Source of the DNA: Gloeotrichia echinulata CP02
Lineage (GTDB): Bacteria; Cyanobacteriota; Cyanobacteriia; Cyanobacteriales; Nostocaceae
Assembly: GCA_038087035.1 (NCBI GenBank)
Contig: CP051187.1
Location: 1,240,001 to 1,304,000, forward strand
Direction: 5' to 3'
DNA length: 64,000 nucleotides
The notes under the pieces are model-generated. The model worked only from the letters and a program-made list of their open reading frames with translations, did not search any database and was not told where the DNA came from. A program made the position numbers and the translations under genes. Shown one piece after another: positions 1 through 9,220 of the stretch. The number at the start of each line of letters is the position of its first letter. Position 1 is the first letter of the stretch.

Positions 1-355
1 TTTTGATATTTATAACTTCACAGTCCTGTTTGAATGTACTTAAGAGAATTTTTGTGACTGTTTGATCATCAAGAAATTTCTTGAAGGGCTGATTATATTG
101 CTCTATATCTGATTTGGAAAGTCCACCATCTTCTAAATCCTTCTGCACCAGTTTCAGAAATGCTGTAAAAGCTTTACCCGCAAAAATATTTTTTTCTTCC
201 TGTGTAAATCCCCCTAAAATTTCGATTAACGCTAAATCTAAGGCGTAATTACTCGTATTTTTACTTAAGTTTTGGGCAAATCGTGCCATTACTGGTTGGA
301 AGCAAAACCCAACACCAGTACCAACTCCCCAAGCGGCTAGCCAGTCGATAAACAT
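1..355 (-). CDS. N-terminal part of a NACHT/NTPase-type protein (partial, runs off the window)
   Basis: An open frame begins with ATG at 355 and stays open to the left edge, giving 118 residues. The first residues read MFIDWLAAWGVGTGVGF. A short hydrophobic tryptophan-rich start of this kind, followed by a helical acidic and lysine-rich segment, is what I know from the N-termini of large cyanobacterial NACHT or NB-ARC NTPases. Such proteins act in signalling or anti-phage defence. The nucleotide-binding domain itself would lie to the left of the window, so the family call is an inference from the N-terminus only. That this is a coding frame is much safer than the name. Confidence 0.6.
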   Translation of the reverse strand, partial: MFIDWLAAWGVGTGVGFCFQPVMARFAQNLSKNTSNYALDLALIEILGGFTQEEKNIFAGKAFTAFLKLVQKDLEDGGLSKSDIEQYNQPFKKFLDDQTVTKILLSTFKQDCEVINIK

Positions 356-1120
356 AATACTCGCATTTAGTAAATTTTTCTCTACGAGTATAAACGTGAA
401 CTTGACAATTGGGTAGTCAAATTTATGTAAAATTTAAGGCTAGTGATTTGTTTGATTAATTTTAAATTGTTGCCAGATTCCTCATTTTGGCGGGAAAACA
501 GATTTTCATGGGGGGTGTGACCCTTTGTATTACTTTTCTTCGTTGTTGGGGTGTAAGGCCTTGCGCCCCGACGAACCTGACAACCACGCCAAAAAACTTG
601 ATCAGGACTTACGCACCAGGATTTTTATTGGAAGTCGGCCTTTTATCCATACCTTGAGTGGGTGGTTGGGGTTGCTCAAGAGCCGACTTGGTGGCGGCTT
701 CACGTCTTGGTGACTTTTCTCCATCCCCTATGCCCTATGCCCCATGCCCCATGCCCCATGCCCTTGTGGATGGAGTCTTTTATGTTTTGGACAAATATTA
801 TCCAGATCATGACCCAAAATGAATGAATAATCAAACATCAGGTTCTAGACATTGCAGACCAGCTCGCAGCTTTATCTGAATTGCTCCAGCCAAAAACACG
901 TCCTGTTTCCAATTCCCAGATTTGCTACGGATTATACTGTGTTTTTGATATTTTTCCATTATTTTTCAGTATAAATCCTGAAAACATATGACTGGCAGTA
1001 AGTATATGCTTAACATATTATTAATATTCGATAAAAGTTAACAAAGACAGTTTTCAAATCTCCAGATTTTTGTTTTAATGTACAAGAAAAAAACTTCCCT
1101 ATTATCCTAGGCAAATTATT
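356..1120. other. Spacer with repeat remnants, no convincing gene
   Basis: This 765-bp spacer separates the divergent partial NTPase gene and the TPR gene. It holds a degenerate copy of the GC-rich palindrome family near 541-572 (GTAAGGCCTTGCGCCCC), a GGACTTACGCA motif at about 604-614 matching the inverted-repeat ends of other elements in this window, and a short heptamer array. The rest is AT-rich without a supported reading frame. Confidence 0.5.
727..763. repeat. Short heptamer tandem array (TATGCCC/CATGCCC)
   Basis: About five consecutive 7-bp units of the form CCCTATG or CCCCATG are visible. Similar units recur in both orientations at about 1822-1877. This is a small example of the STRR type of heptamer repeat typical of heterocystous cyanobacteria. 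Confidence 0.75.
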
Positions 1121-1801
1121 ATGTACAAGCAGACATCGTTCGTAATTAGTGTTCTTTTATTAGGATTTTTGGCCACCACTGTACCGTCAGTGGCTCAGGC
1201 TCAGGTTGTAGTTGCACAAGCCAGAAACCCAGAATTAAAGCAACTTTTAGAGGAAGGGCGGCGGCTAGTGGATGCTGGGGATTATAACGGGGCGATCGCC
1301 GTTTATGAACAAGCTGGAAACCTCGATCCCAGGAATGCCAAAATACATTCTGGCATTGGCTACTTATATGCTCAACAAGGCAATTTCCAGTCCGCACTAG
1401 CCGCTTATCGTCGCGCTTTGGCTATCAACCCTAATAATGGTGATTTTTATTACGCTGTCGGTTATATTAAAGGTAATTTAGGAGACATTAATGGATCGAA
1501 GGAAGCTTACCGTCGCGCTATCCAGATCAACCGCAACAACGTTAATGCTTATTTGGGATTAGGTGTGATGCAATCCCGTCTGGGAGACTATGAAGCAGCT
1601 AGCTGGGCATACGAACAAGCAATCAACCTCGATCAGAACAATGCCCAGACTTATGAGTTAATGGGTTCAATGTATAAGCAGCGCCGACAAGTTCAACAAG
1701 CAAGCAACTCGCTAGCTAAAGCTCGTGACTTGTACCAGCGCCGCAATGATTTTGATGGTGTAGCCAGGGTAGAAGCCTTGCTGCAAGAATTGGGAGGTTG
1801 A
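1121..1801 (+). CDS. Secreted TPR-repeat protein
   Basis: The 226-residue product starts with a clear signal peptide: a short basic start, a hydrophobic stretch at about residues 7-22, then a VAQAQ cleavage region. It is followed by about four tetratricopeptide repeats from roughly residue 38 to 190. The repeats carry the expected pattern, for example IHSGIGYLYAQQGNFQSALA and AYLGLGVMQSRLGDYEAAS. TPR repeats form helical scaffolds for protein-protein contacts, and the export signal places this one in the periplasm or thylakoid lumen. No catalytic domain is visible. The flanking genes give no functional hint and its partner is unknown. No strong ribosome binding site precedes the ATG. Confidence 0.88.
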   Translation: MYKQTSFVISVLLLGFLATTVPSVAQAQVVVAQARNPELKQLLEEGRRLVDAGDYNGAIAVYEQAGNLDPRNAKIHSGIGYLYAQQGNFQSALAAYRRALAINPNNGDFYYAVGYIKGNLGDINGSKEAYRRAIQINRNNVNAYLGLGVMQSRLGDYEAASWAYEQAINLDQNNAQTYELMGSMYKQRRQVQQASNSLAKARDLYQRRNDFDGVARVEALLQELGG

Positions 1802-1951
1802 GATATTTGATGTTTTGGGCAGGGGGTATGGGGCATGGGGCATAGTCCATGAATGGTTCCAATGCCCTATGCCCCATGTTGGCAGACCAAGCCACCTCAA
1901 TCACCCAATCTTGCGTTGGAGTCTCCTGGCGACTTCCAAGGAAAAATTACC

Positions 1952-2857
1952 TTATGCTGGGAAGCTCTTAACAAAATCATCGCCTGGAATGACTGTGGTG
2001 TAGAACACATAGTCATTATTAGCTACGTAACGGCGGTCTTGTTTAATGATCGCCATAAATTCTCGGTGTCCATCTCGCCTGCGTCCGACTAAACAACCCG
2101 CACTGGCATTCTTAATATCCGTCACAGGAGCATCATAGCCCCAGTGTTGATTAATTAGGAAAAGACCTGTATCAAGTTTGTCGCCAGTCCGTTTAAAATC
2201 TTCGTTGAAATCTCGATGAACTGTGATCGGGGCAACTTGCACTAATGCTTCGTGACGATCTGCATTGCCGTGGAATCCAACTGCCCAAGCTTTGTATTGA
2301 CCAAACTGAATTCTAGCAGCTCCTTTAGGATTCATCGGGTTTACAGTATAGTATCTGCCGGGTTCGGTGGTAGCTTGCCAGTGATTGACGATTTTGGGAA
2401 CACTATCTACGACTTCGATGACAATCCGTCGATCATTAAATTGATTTGGTGGATCTCCGTTGAGAGTCCAGTCTTCGCTGATGCCCTCTATGTAAACAAT
2501 GTTGTATTCTTTTGGTTTGGTGAATACCTGATAATTTTTTGCCTGCAAGTATTTCACAATCCGACTAGCAATGCTATTGCTTAGTTTTAAAGGGGGTGTG
2601 GGTAGATCTTCTGGCTTTGTTTCAATCAGTTTTTCGGCTGTAACTGCTCCTAAAAAGTCAGTTTCTCCAGTTTTGGCTAATTCTTGAAACTGTTTGAGAG
2701 CAGCCGTCGAGATTGGGCCAAACTTCCCATCGGCGGGGGGTTCTAGCAGACCGAAGTTAATTAACAGTAACTGAATTTGACGAGCTAAATCTGTGTCACC
2801 CCCGATAGCCTCGAAGTTCCATTTAGTCTGTGTTCCCAAAAAATCTTGTAGTCTCAT
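1952..2857 (-). CDS. Peptidoglycan-binding protein, possibly L,D-transpeptidase-like
   Basis: The 301-residue product has a PG_binding_1-like segment at about residues 23-85, with the pattern LLINFGLLEPPADGKFGPIS followed by TAALKQFQ. Its C-terminal half contains a histidine (NQHWGY) followed by SAGCLVGR near residue 255. A His then Ser-x-Gly-Cys arrangement resembles the catalytic core of YkuD-type L,D-transpeptidases, which cross-link or anchor proteins to peptidoglycan, but the surrounding sequence is atypical. No signal peptide is evident, which is odd for a wall enzyme. The binding domain is well supported; the transpeptidase reading is tentative, and another Cys peptidase or amidase fold is possible. 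Confidence 0.7.
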   Translation of the reverse strand: MRLQDFLGTQTKWNFEAIGGDTDLARQIQLLLINFGLLEPPADGKFGPISTAALKQFQELAKTGETDFLGAVTAEKLIETKPEDLPTPPLKLSNSIASRIVKYLQAKNYQVFTKPKEYNIVYIEGISEDWTLNGDPPNQFNDRRIVIEVVDSVPKIVNHWQATTEPGRYYTVNPMNPKGAARIQFGQYKAWAVGFHGNADRHEALVQVAPITVHRDFNEDFKRTGDKLDTGLFLINQHWGYDAPVTDIKNASAGCLVGRRRDGHREFMAIIKQDRRYVANNDYVFYTTVIPGDDFVKSFPA

Positions 2858-3192
2858 GTCACACTTTCCTTGATTTACCTAATTCCTGGATAGATACAAA
2901 CTTTCTTTATGGCATTCCAAATAAAAAAATAACCTATCGTAACTGTTAACGGTCAACCCTCAACCGTCAGCAATATTTCTTAGCGGTTGTTTTTGTTTCT
3001 TGGAATTCCCATATAGATTGATTCTGTTCTAGAATATACCCTTGGATAAAAAATTGCTGCAAAATTATTCTTTATATATACATATGTAATATATAAGAAT
3101 ACATTATTTCACCAATTTCAGTATACAAACATCAACTAGTGGTTCGCCACATTCATTGGAAGTCGGCGGGAAACTCGATCCCCTTCTGGGTC

Positions 3193-3289
3193 TTACAGCC
3201 ATTTTCAGGTAAATAGACCACGCTTTTGGGGCGCAAGGCCTTGCGCCCCTACGAAGATCTGTGGTTCAAATGAATGAAAATTGCTGTAA
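3193..3289. repeat. MITE-like palindromic element with TTACAGC ends
   Basis: The ends TTACAGCCATTTTCA and TGAAAATTGCTGTAA form imperfect terminal inverted repeats around a perfect 22-bp GC-rich palindrome with half-site GGGGCGCAAGG. Most of the element recurs at 52249-52326, and a related inverted copy lies at 42955-43084. It carries no reading frame and looks like a small non-autonomous mobile or REP-type element. Confidence 0.65.
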
Positions 3290-3392
3290 AAAACTTAATC
3301 TTTTGTATCAATCAATTTAAAGTTCACATAAATAAGGTAATTTAGTGGGACAAAATCATAAAGAGTGTTATTACTGAGGGGTGCGTAAACAA

Positions 3393-4007
3393 ATGACAGG
3401 TAGTATATCCGTTCGCCTTCGCGATCTTAAGGCGGAATATGAGCAGCTTTGGAATAGCTGCGAAATCAAACCAGAGAATTTGAGTCAGACTCAACAGATA
3501 GTTGCAACTATCATCTCCAATCGCCCTACATACGAAGCTCTGCAGCAAAAAATTAATGTACCTTGGTACTTCGTTGCTGTCATCCACAATATGGAATCCT
3601 CCCTCAAGTTTACCAGACATCTGCACAACGGCGACTCTCTGAAAAAACGCACAGTCAACGTACCATCTGGTAGACCAATTCCCGAACCGCTTAACGGTTG
3701 GAATGAAGGCTACACCTGGGAAGAAAGTGCTATTGATGCTTTAATACTTAAGGAATTCCACAAAGTAAAAGATTGGAGTCTATCCGCACAGCTTTGGCAA
3801 CTAGAGAGATACAACGGTTTTGGCTATAGGCTCTACCATCCAGAAGTTTTGACTCCTTACCTGTGGTCAAGTACTAATCAATACACGAAAGGCAAATACA
3901 CAGCCGATGGTAAATGGGATGATGATGCAGTTTCTGCCCAAATTGGCGTAGCAGCTTTGTATAAAATTTTGATTCCATCAGAAAATCTGGAAATTGAAAT
4001 TGCTTAG
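3393..4007 (+). CDS. Lysozyme-like or wall-hydrolase-like protein, conserved hypothetical
   Basis: The product from the ATG at 3393 is 204 residues. A GTG at 3381 in the same frame would add four, but GAGGGG at 3376-3381 is placed as a ribosome binding site for the ATG. The central part has WYFVAVIHNMESSL followed by a histidine-rich HLHNGDSL and later GRPIPEP. An isolated Glu after a hydrophobic helix, as in HNMESS, is suggestive of a lysozyme-like catalytic Glu. I know similar sequences from cyanobacterial proteins joined to peptidoglycan-binding domains, but I cannot name the family with certainty. No signal peptide is seen. A wall-hydrolase role is an inference. Confidence 0.6.
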   Translation: MTGSISVRLRDLKAEYEQLWNSCEIKPENLSQTQQIVATIISNRPTYEALQQKINVPWYFVAVIHNMESSLKFTRHLHNGDSLKKRTVNVPSGRPIPEPLNGWNEGYTWEESAIDALILKEFHKVKDWSLSAQLWQLERYNGFGYRLYHPEVLTPYLWSSTNQYTKGKYTADGKWDDDAVSAQIGVAALYKILIPSENLEIEIA

Positions 4008-4035
4008 GGGTTGACGGTTGAGGATTGACAAGTTG

Positions 4036-4240
4036 GAGTAATGAGTAATGAGTAATGAGTAATGAGTGATGAGTGATGAGTGACGAGTAATGAGTGATGA
4101 GTGATGAGTCGTGAGTGATGAGTCGTGAGTGAATTATTTTTTATTTTGCTTTCAACTTGTTGATTGAAGTTGTTAATATCTTAATAATTCTTTCATTACT
4201 CATTACTTATTACTTATTACTTATTACTCATTACTCATTT
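4036..4240. repeat. Heptamer array flanking a 67-bp tail of a four-helix-bundle gene
   Basis: ATGAGTA/ATGAGTG-type heptamers run from about 4036 to 4130. They are followed at 4131-4197 by a segment nearly identical to the last 67 bp of the four-helix-bundle gene at 30745-30811. Heptamers in the opposite orientation (ATTACTC, ATTACTT) then follow to about 4240. Only the gene's tail is present, so this is not a gene. Confidence 0.85.
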
Positions 4241-4274
4241 TATCGATGTGTTGCAAAGACTTTTTGAATTGGTA

Positions 4275-6056
4275 TCACTTAATTTGGGAATGGGCATCTT
4301 GTGCCAAACTAGGAGTAGGAATGGTTTGAGTTTGGTAGGCATTTTTAACAGCAACCCAGTTACTGGCTATTGGCATTCGCCAACCTGTACCAAAGGCGCG
4401 ATCGGTGATTTTTAATCCGGGGGGTGCTTGTCGGCGCTTAAATTCGGCACGGGCTACCATCTGAGTTACTCGGTCTACAATTACTGGATCGTGTCCTTGG
4501 GCGACGATTTGGGCTGGTGATTGGTGGTTGTGAATCAGGCGTTGCAAGATGTCGTCTAATATTTCGTAGGGGGGTAGAGAATCTTGGTCTACTTGACCTG
4601 GTTTGAGTTCAGCGCTTGGTGCTTTGGTGAGGACATTTTCCGGGATGAGTGATGTTAGCGTAGCGGGGTGTAGCCCGTGCTGAGTTTTGATCGCCCCTGT
4701 ATGAGAATTTAACCAGTAACAAAGGGAATAAACGCGGGTTTTGGGAACATCAGCAATTACAGCCAAACCGCCATTCATATCGCCATAGAGAGTACAGTAA
4801 CCAACCGCCATTTCTGACTTATTACCGGTAGACAATAACAAATAACCAAACTTGTTAGCGATCGCCATTAATAAATTACCCCGAATCCGGGATTGTAGAT
4901 TTTCTTCGGCGATACCAAACTCAGTTCCCGTAAACAACTCAGCCAAGGAATTGTCAAAGCTGTGCATTAACTCGCCAATTGGTAAGATATTAGTCTGAAT
5001 CCCCAAACTTTTACCTAATGCCAAAGCATCGCTGATAGAATGTTCTGAACTGTAGGGCGAAGGCATGAGGACACCAAAGACATTTTCTTTACCGAGTGCA
5101 GCAGTAGCGATCGCCGCAACTAATGAAGAATCAATCCCCCCACTTAAACCCAGCACTACTTTAGAAAAACCACATTTGCGGGCATAATCTTGCACTCCTA
5201 AAACCAACGCCTGCCAAATTTCCTCATCTTCAGTATCTGATGCTGGTCTCAAGGTACCCGATTTCAAATCCCGTTGCGCCTCATCAAATTCTACTACCAC
5301 CAAATCGGTTTCAAAACCACGGGCACGACACATAATTTCACCTTGACGATTCAAAGCAAAACTGTGACCATCAAAGATTAAATCATCATTTCCGCCTACC
5401 TGATTGGCATAGATGATTGGTTGTTGAAAACGCACCGCACTATGTTTGAGCATGGCTTCGCGAAACCCCTGCTTACCGACACTGTAAGGCGAAGCAGACA
5501 AATTGACAATTAAATCCACACCCAAAATTGCTAAATCAGCAATCGGATTGACCGCATAACTACGTTTGCCCCAAAATTCCTCATCATTCCATAAATCTTC
5601 GCAAATAGTGACGCCAATATGAATATTATCCAGGGTGAAATAATTAGCCTGTAACCCTGGTTCAAAATAACGGCGTTCGTCGAATACATCATAAGTAGGC
5701 AATAGCCGCTTATAAAAAACTTGCTTTACCTTCCCTCCTTCCAAACAAGCAATGCTATTAAATAAAGACTTACCGCCTGTGAGATGCGCTTTTAAATTCT
5801 CTTCAACAGTTCCCACCAACACAGCTAAATTTGGTGGTAAATCTCTCGCCAATTTTTGCAGCGTTATCCCCATAGCCTCGACAAAACTAGGATTTAGTAA
5901 TAAATCTCTTGGCGGATATCCAGACAAAGAAAGTTCTGGAGTCAACAACAAACGCGCACCCAATGCTGCAGCCCGTTGTGCCATCTCTAGAATTTTTTGG
6001 GCATTACCGGGTAAATCACCAATTGTCGGATTAATTTGAGCGATTGCAATCTTCAT
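4275..6056 (-). CDS. nadE: Glutamine-dependent NAD+ synthetase
   Basis: This enzyme makes NAD+ from nicotinate adenine dinucleotide using ATP, taking ammonia from glutamine. The 593-residue protein has an N-terminal nitrilase-type glutaminase domain (about 1-265) with the Glu of TPELSLSGYPP, the Lys of FYKRLLPTYDVFDE and the nucleophilic Cys of GVTICEDLW. The C-terminal synthetase domain (about 285-580) has the PP-loop LGLSGGIDSSL and the NKSEMAVGYCT segment. The length fits the two-domain form. It is the last gene of the minus-strand run pncB-nadD-nrtR-nadE. A 255-bp gap holding a MITE-like element precedes it, so it may also have its own promoter. Identification is secure. Confidence 0.97.
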   Translation of the reverse strand: MKIAIAQINPTIGDLPGNAQKILEMAQRAAALGARLLLTPELSLSGYPPRDLLLNPSFVEAMGITLQKLARDLPPNLAVLVGTVEENLKAHLTGGKSLFNSIACLEGGKVKQVFYKRLLPTYDVFDERRYFEPGLQANYFTLDNIHIGVTICEDLWNDEEFWGKRSYAVNPIADLAILGVDLIVNLSASPYSVGKQGFREAMLKHSAVRFQQPIIYANQVGGNDDLIFDGHSFALNRQGEIMCRARGFETDLVVVEFDEAQRDLKSGTLRPASDTEDEEIWQALVLGVQDYARKCGFSKVVLGLSGGIDSSLVAAIATAALGKENVFGVLMPSPYSSEHSISDALALGKSLGIQTNILPIGELMHSFDNSLAELFTGTEFGIAEENLQSRIRGNLLMAIANKFGYLLLSTGNKSEMAVGYCTLYGDMNGGLAVIADVPKTRVYSLCYWLNSHTGAIKTQHGLHPATLTSLIPENVLTKAPSAELKPGQVDQDSLPPYEILDDILQRLIHNHQSPAQIVAQGHDPVIVDRVTQMVARAEFKRRQAPPGLKITDRAFGTGWRMPIASNWVAVKNAYQTQTIPTPSLAQDAHSQIK

Positions 6057-6170
6057 ATTGGCTGTTAGATTTGAGATTTGGGACTGAGAAGAAAAATTAG
6101 AACTTAAATACCAGACACTCTACAAACTTGGCGAAAACTTCCCGAATTATAGAGATTTACCTATAAGACC

Positions 6171-6291
6171 ACTATTTGATTTTTGAAATATACCTAGGTA
6201 GGGCTATGCCTTACAAAACCCGGATGTGCTTGGCATTGCCTACCTAAAGATACTACAAATACTGAGATTTTTCATAAATCAAATAGGACTG
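6171..6291. repeat. MITE-like element with CTATTTGATTT ends
   Basis: CTATTTGATTTTTGAAATAT at 6172-6191 and its imperfect complement ending at 6286 form terminal inverted repeats. Between them an internal palindrome is built from TAGGTAGGGCTATGCCTTAC and GGCATTGCCTACCTA. The same internal type occurs near 54345-54390, and the same end motif recurs at about 47992-48009. It sits between nrtR and nadE and has no coding content. Confidence 0.55.
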
Positions 6292-6311
6292 CTATATTGT
6301 CTTTTAAGCTG

Positions 6312-7058
6312 TCAAATAAACACCAATGGCTTATTTGTAAATGGAGCAAAAGCTTGAGCATCAAACTTATATAAACTAGCCGGACGACCAGCACCACGAG
6401 ACACCTTGATTCCGGTATCGCATAAAAAACCTAACTTGAGTAAACGTGAGCGAAAATTAGAATAATCGGAGAAATTGTCCCCTAAAACCGTCGTGTACAA
6501 TTGATATAAATCATTCAAAGTAAACATTTCCGGTAAAACCTCAAAAGCCACCGGACTATATTCCAACTTATTACATAACCGCCTGTGGCCATAGGCCAAC
6601 ACTTCATTATGGTCAAAAGCTAATTGGGGCACTTCTTTCACCGGATACCAAGCGATCCCAGTGACGCCATCAGCAATCAATTCAGCTTCTTCAAACCGTA
6701 CCAGAGCAAAATAACTTACTGATAGATAACGGACACCATAACTATCAGTTGCTTCCCGTGGGTCGCGGTTAGGGCCACCAAAGGTATACAATTGCTCCAA
6801 ATAGAGATTATTGACCCGAATTTTTTCTGCCATAATGCGATAGGCAGCGTCCTCCAAAGACTCACCTTGACGCACCAAAGTACCAGGAAGACAGCAAGAA
6901 TTTAAAAATGGCTCCTGTTGTCGCATGACCAAGAGAACGAGCAGGCGATTTTGTGCGGTATCTACAGAGAAAATTACATTATCAACACCCACCTTGAAAT
7001 CAGCCAAAGGTTGTTGATTTAGCGGAGTTGGAATCTTTTTGTGGTAGCGTCCTGGCAT
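6312..7058 (-). CDS. nrtR: NrtR-type Nudix transcriptional regulator of NAD metabolism
   Basis: The 248-residue product has an N-terminal Nudix domain (about 20-150) and a C-terminal winged-helix domain (about 160-240) with FSDYSNFRSRLLKLGFL and the wing segment GAGRPASLYKF. This is the architecture of NrtR, a regulator that senses NAD-derived ligands such as ADP-ribose. The Nudix box is degenerate: GTLVRQGESLEDAAYRIMAEK has one extra residue before GE and lacks the R-E and E-E catalytic pairs, so ligand sensing is more likely than hydrolysis. Its start overlaps the end of nadD by 40 bp, which implies co-transcription and translational coupling. The 29-bp palindrome upstream of pncB is the obvious candidate operator. 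The family call is strong; the operator link is inferred. Confidence 0.88.
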   Translation of the reverse strand: MPGRYHKKIPTPLNQQPLADFKVGVDNVIFSVDTAQNRLLVLLVMRQQEPFLNSCCLPGTLVRQGESLEDAAYRIMAEKIRVNNLYLEQLYTFGGPNRDPREATDSYGVRYLSVSYFALVRFEEAELIADGVTGIAWYPVKEVPQLAFDHNEVLAYGHRRLCNKLEYSPVAFEVLPEMFTLNDLYQLYTTVLGDNFSDYSNFRSRLLKLGFLCDTGIKVSRGAGRPASLYKFDAQAFAPFTNKPLVFI

Positions 7059-7621
7059 TCTGCGTACAAATGCTCTCGATGAATATAGTCAACAATAGGG
7101 GGTATGAGGGCTTCTTGATCTCCATGTTCACGATATGCTGTCGAAGAAACATCTAGACCAGTCAGACTAGCGATCGCAATCTTCCCTCCCAGCTTTTGCA
7201 CTCCCTCTAAACTAGACTCATCTATTGCATATCCCGGTCGCGGTACCACCAATAATTGCACTTGTCGTAACAATTCTTCAACTCTATACCAACGGGGCAA
7301 TTGATTTAATAAATCAGAACCAATAACCAACGTCAACTCCGCATCCTCTCCCCACATAACTTTCGCCTTCTGGATCGTCTCCAGAGTTCTCAAGCTACTC
7401 AATTCCTGCTGTAAAGCAATATTCTCCCGTGGCCCATCGATATCCGCAATTAACAGTTGCAGCATTGCCGCCCGATGTTCTAAACCAGTAGAATGAGACT
7501 TAAAAGGATTATCCGCCGCCCAAACCGCCACCCAATCATAACCCTCAGACAACCAACTCAGAATCACCTGATGGCCAGCCGTTGGTGGATCAGCACTAGT
7601 ACCAAACAAAGCAACTCTCAT
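7019..7621 (-). CDS. nadD: Nicotinate-nucleotide adenylyltransferase family protein
   Basis: NadD joins nicotinate mononucleotide and ATP to give nicotinate adenine dinucleotide, the substrate of NadE encoded two genes downstream. The product has the nucleotidyltransferase signature FGTSADPPTAGHQ at its start, with the T-x-G-H ATP-binding motif, and SSTAYR near residue 175, the ISSTxxR-like motif. I chose the ATG at 7621 (about 200 residues) over an upstream in-frame ATG at 7657. It starts exactly at the MRVALFGT beta strand and is preceded by AGAGGACG at good spacing. It follows pncB and overlaps nrtR. Confidence 0.93.
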   Translation of the reverse strand: MRVALFGTSADPPTAGHQVILSWLSEGYDWVAVWAADNPFKSHSTGLEHRAAMLQLLIADIDGPRENIALQQELSSLRTLETIQKAKVMWGEDAELTLVIGSDLLNQLPRWYRVEELLRQVQLLVVPRPGYAIDESSLEGVQKLGGKIAIASLTGLDVSSTAYREHGDQEALIPPIVDYIHREHLYAECQDATTKRFQLR

Positions 7622-7746
7622 TTTGCGTCCTCTGCACTTCATTCCTGAATACAGCATTTCATCAATTCGTAGCGAAAATTACCAGAAAAAACTCCGCGCC
7701 CCACTGCGTTTCCTCAGCGCCCCTCTGCGTTAAAAACCCTAGAATT

Positions 7747-9141
7747 TTACCCAAAGCGGTGTTTAGTCTGGTCAACCAACTCCATAAGCTGCTGAGAAAT
7801 TTCCACCTCCACCGATACAGGATTGTCCAACCGCCGCGTCTGATCAGGTAAACTAACAACCGAAGCCGCAGTCCGTTGTTGAATAGTCGCCAAAGTCTCT
7901 GGAGGTTGTACCCGTTGACCTTCCTTGACTACTAACTGCAACAAAGGTTCTGCACAAAGAGGACTTTCCGTCGCCAATCCCAATTTATCTGCTGTCACCT
8001 TACCCCCCGCAAACGAGCGAAAAATCTGCTTACGCCCTGGATAAGTTACCTTACCACTCGATTGTTTCATGACTGGGATACCATCAACTTCCACGAGTTT
8101 ATAAACTCCATTCACCGGCGCACCGGTAACTAGTCGCGTTCCCAGCCCATAGCCATCAATCTCAGACCCAGCAGCTTTTAGCTTGGCAATTTCCCACTCA
8201 TCCAAGTCACCACTAGCGAAAATAGACACACCTGGAAGTAGCGATCGCACCTGTTGTGATAAAGTGACCAAATCCCCAGAATCCAACCTCACCCCAGATA
8301 ATTTCATTTCCCCCGAATTTACCTTCAGAGCCAACCCCTGGGCAGCGGCGATGGTATCATAAGTATCAATCAACAATGACGCACCCGGAAAATAGCGGTG
8401 AAACGCCGTAAAAGCTTGTTCTTCAGTACCTTCCATTGCCGAAAGTGCCATAACCAAGGCGTGAGCCATCGTACCACTTGGTTGTTGTCCCAGTTGTAGC
8501 GCTGCTAACACATTTGAGGTGGAATTCAATCCACCCGCCAACGCCGCCCGCGCCGCCCACAAAGACCCTTGGGGACTAAATGCTCTTCTTGTGCCAAATT
8601 CCAGGAGTGTGGCTTTAACTCCTGCTACATCGCGGATTCTCGCCGCCTTGGTGGCAATTAAAGTTTGATAATTGAGAGTATTGAGTAGGTAAGTTTCTAC
8701 TAGCTGTGCTTGCCAAAGGGGTGCTTCCACGCGCAACAGCGGCTGATTGGCAAATACTGCTGTTCCTTCCGGTACCGCCCAGACATCCCCAGTAAAACGC
8801 CCCTCCCCCAGCAATGACCAAAAGCGATCGCTAGCATTGGCAAAAATTCCCGTCGCCTGTAAAGCCTCTATCTGGGAGGGACTAAAGCGGAATTTTGCCA
8901 AATATTCCAACGCCTGCGCCAACCCCATCGCAATTAAATAGCCAAAACCCTCTGGTAGTCTCCTAACAGATAGCTCAAAACTTGCCCGTTTTTGTTCTAC
9001 GCCTTCACCTGTGTAACAAGCAGCCATCGTCAACTGGTAAAGGTCTGTCAGTAGGCTGTAATCTTCATCTGTCACGGCTAGGGCTTGGTTGTGCTGCTGA
9101 TTATTTCTATATACATAGTCTATATCTGAGAACGTTGTCAT
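7747..9141 (-). CDS. pncB: Nicotinate phosphoribosyltransferase
   Basis: PncB salvages nicotinate by joining it to PRPP, giving nicotinate mononucleotide, the entry to the NadD-NadE route encoded next to it. The 464-residue protein shows the family's LLTDLYQLTMAACY start, the FELSVRRLPEGFGYLI segment, EFGTRRAFSPQG in the middle, and GVRLDSGDL followed by FASGDLDEWEI with the phosphate-binding region. Length is typical. It is the first gene of the minus-strand NAD cluster. The 29-bp palindrome at 9171-9199 lies only 30 bp upstream of the start codon, so repression at the promoter is likely. Confidence 0.96.
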   Translation of the reverse strand: MTTFSDIDYVYRNNQQHNQALAVTDEDYSLLTDLYQLTMAACYTGEGVEQKRASFELSVRRLPEGFGYLIAMGLAQALEYLAKFRFSPSQIEALQATGIFANASDRFWSLLGEGRFTGDVWAVPEGTAVFANQPLLRVEAPLWQAQLVETYLLNTLNYQTLIATKAARIRDVAGVKATLLEFGTRRAFSPQGSLWAARAALAGGLNSTSNVLAALQLGQQPSGTMAHALVMALSAMEGTEEQAFTAFHRYFPGASLLIDTYDTIAAAQGLALKVNSGEMKLSGVRLDSGDLVTLSQQVRSLLPGVSIFASGDLDEWEIAKLKAAGSEIDGYGLGTRLVTGAPVNGVYKLVEVDGIPVMKQSSGKVTYPGRKQIFRSFAGGKVTADKLGLATESPLCAEPLLQLVVKEGQRVQPPETLATIQQRTAASVVSLPDQTRRLDNPVSVEVEISQQLMELVDQTKHRFG

Positions 9142-9170
9142 GTAAGAGTTTCCTTACAAGAATGTTTCTT

Positions 9171-9199
9171 TTACTTATGGTAATATTTACCATAAGTAA
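9171..9199. promoter_or_regulatory. 29-bp perfect palindrome upstream of pncB, candidate NrtR operator
   Basis: Two perfect 13-bp arms, TTACTTATGGTAA and its complement, are separated by TAT. The site lies 30-58 bp upstream of the pncB start, where an operator would be expected, and the downstream cluster encodes an NrtR-like regulator. The symmetry is seen directly; the identity of the binding protein is inferred. Confidence 0.65.
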
Positions 9200-9220
9200 T
9201 GTCAAGCATTAAGGACATAC

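Noticed and set aside
525..713. Plus-strand frame of 62 residues
   Set aside because: It crosses a palindrome and other repeat pieces; no ribosome binding site and no family.
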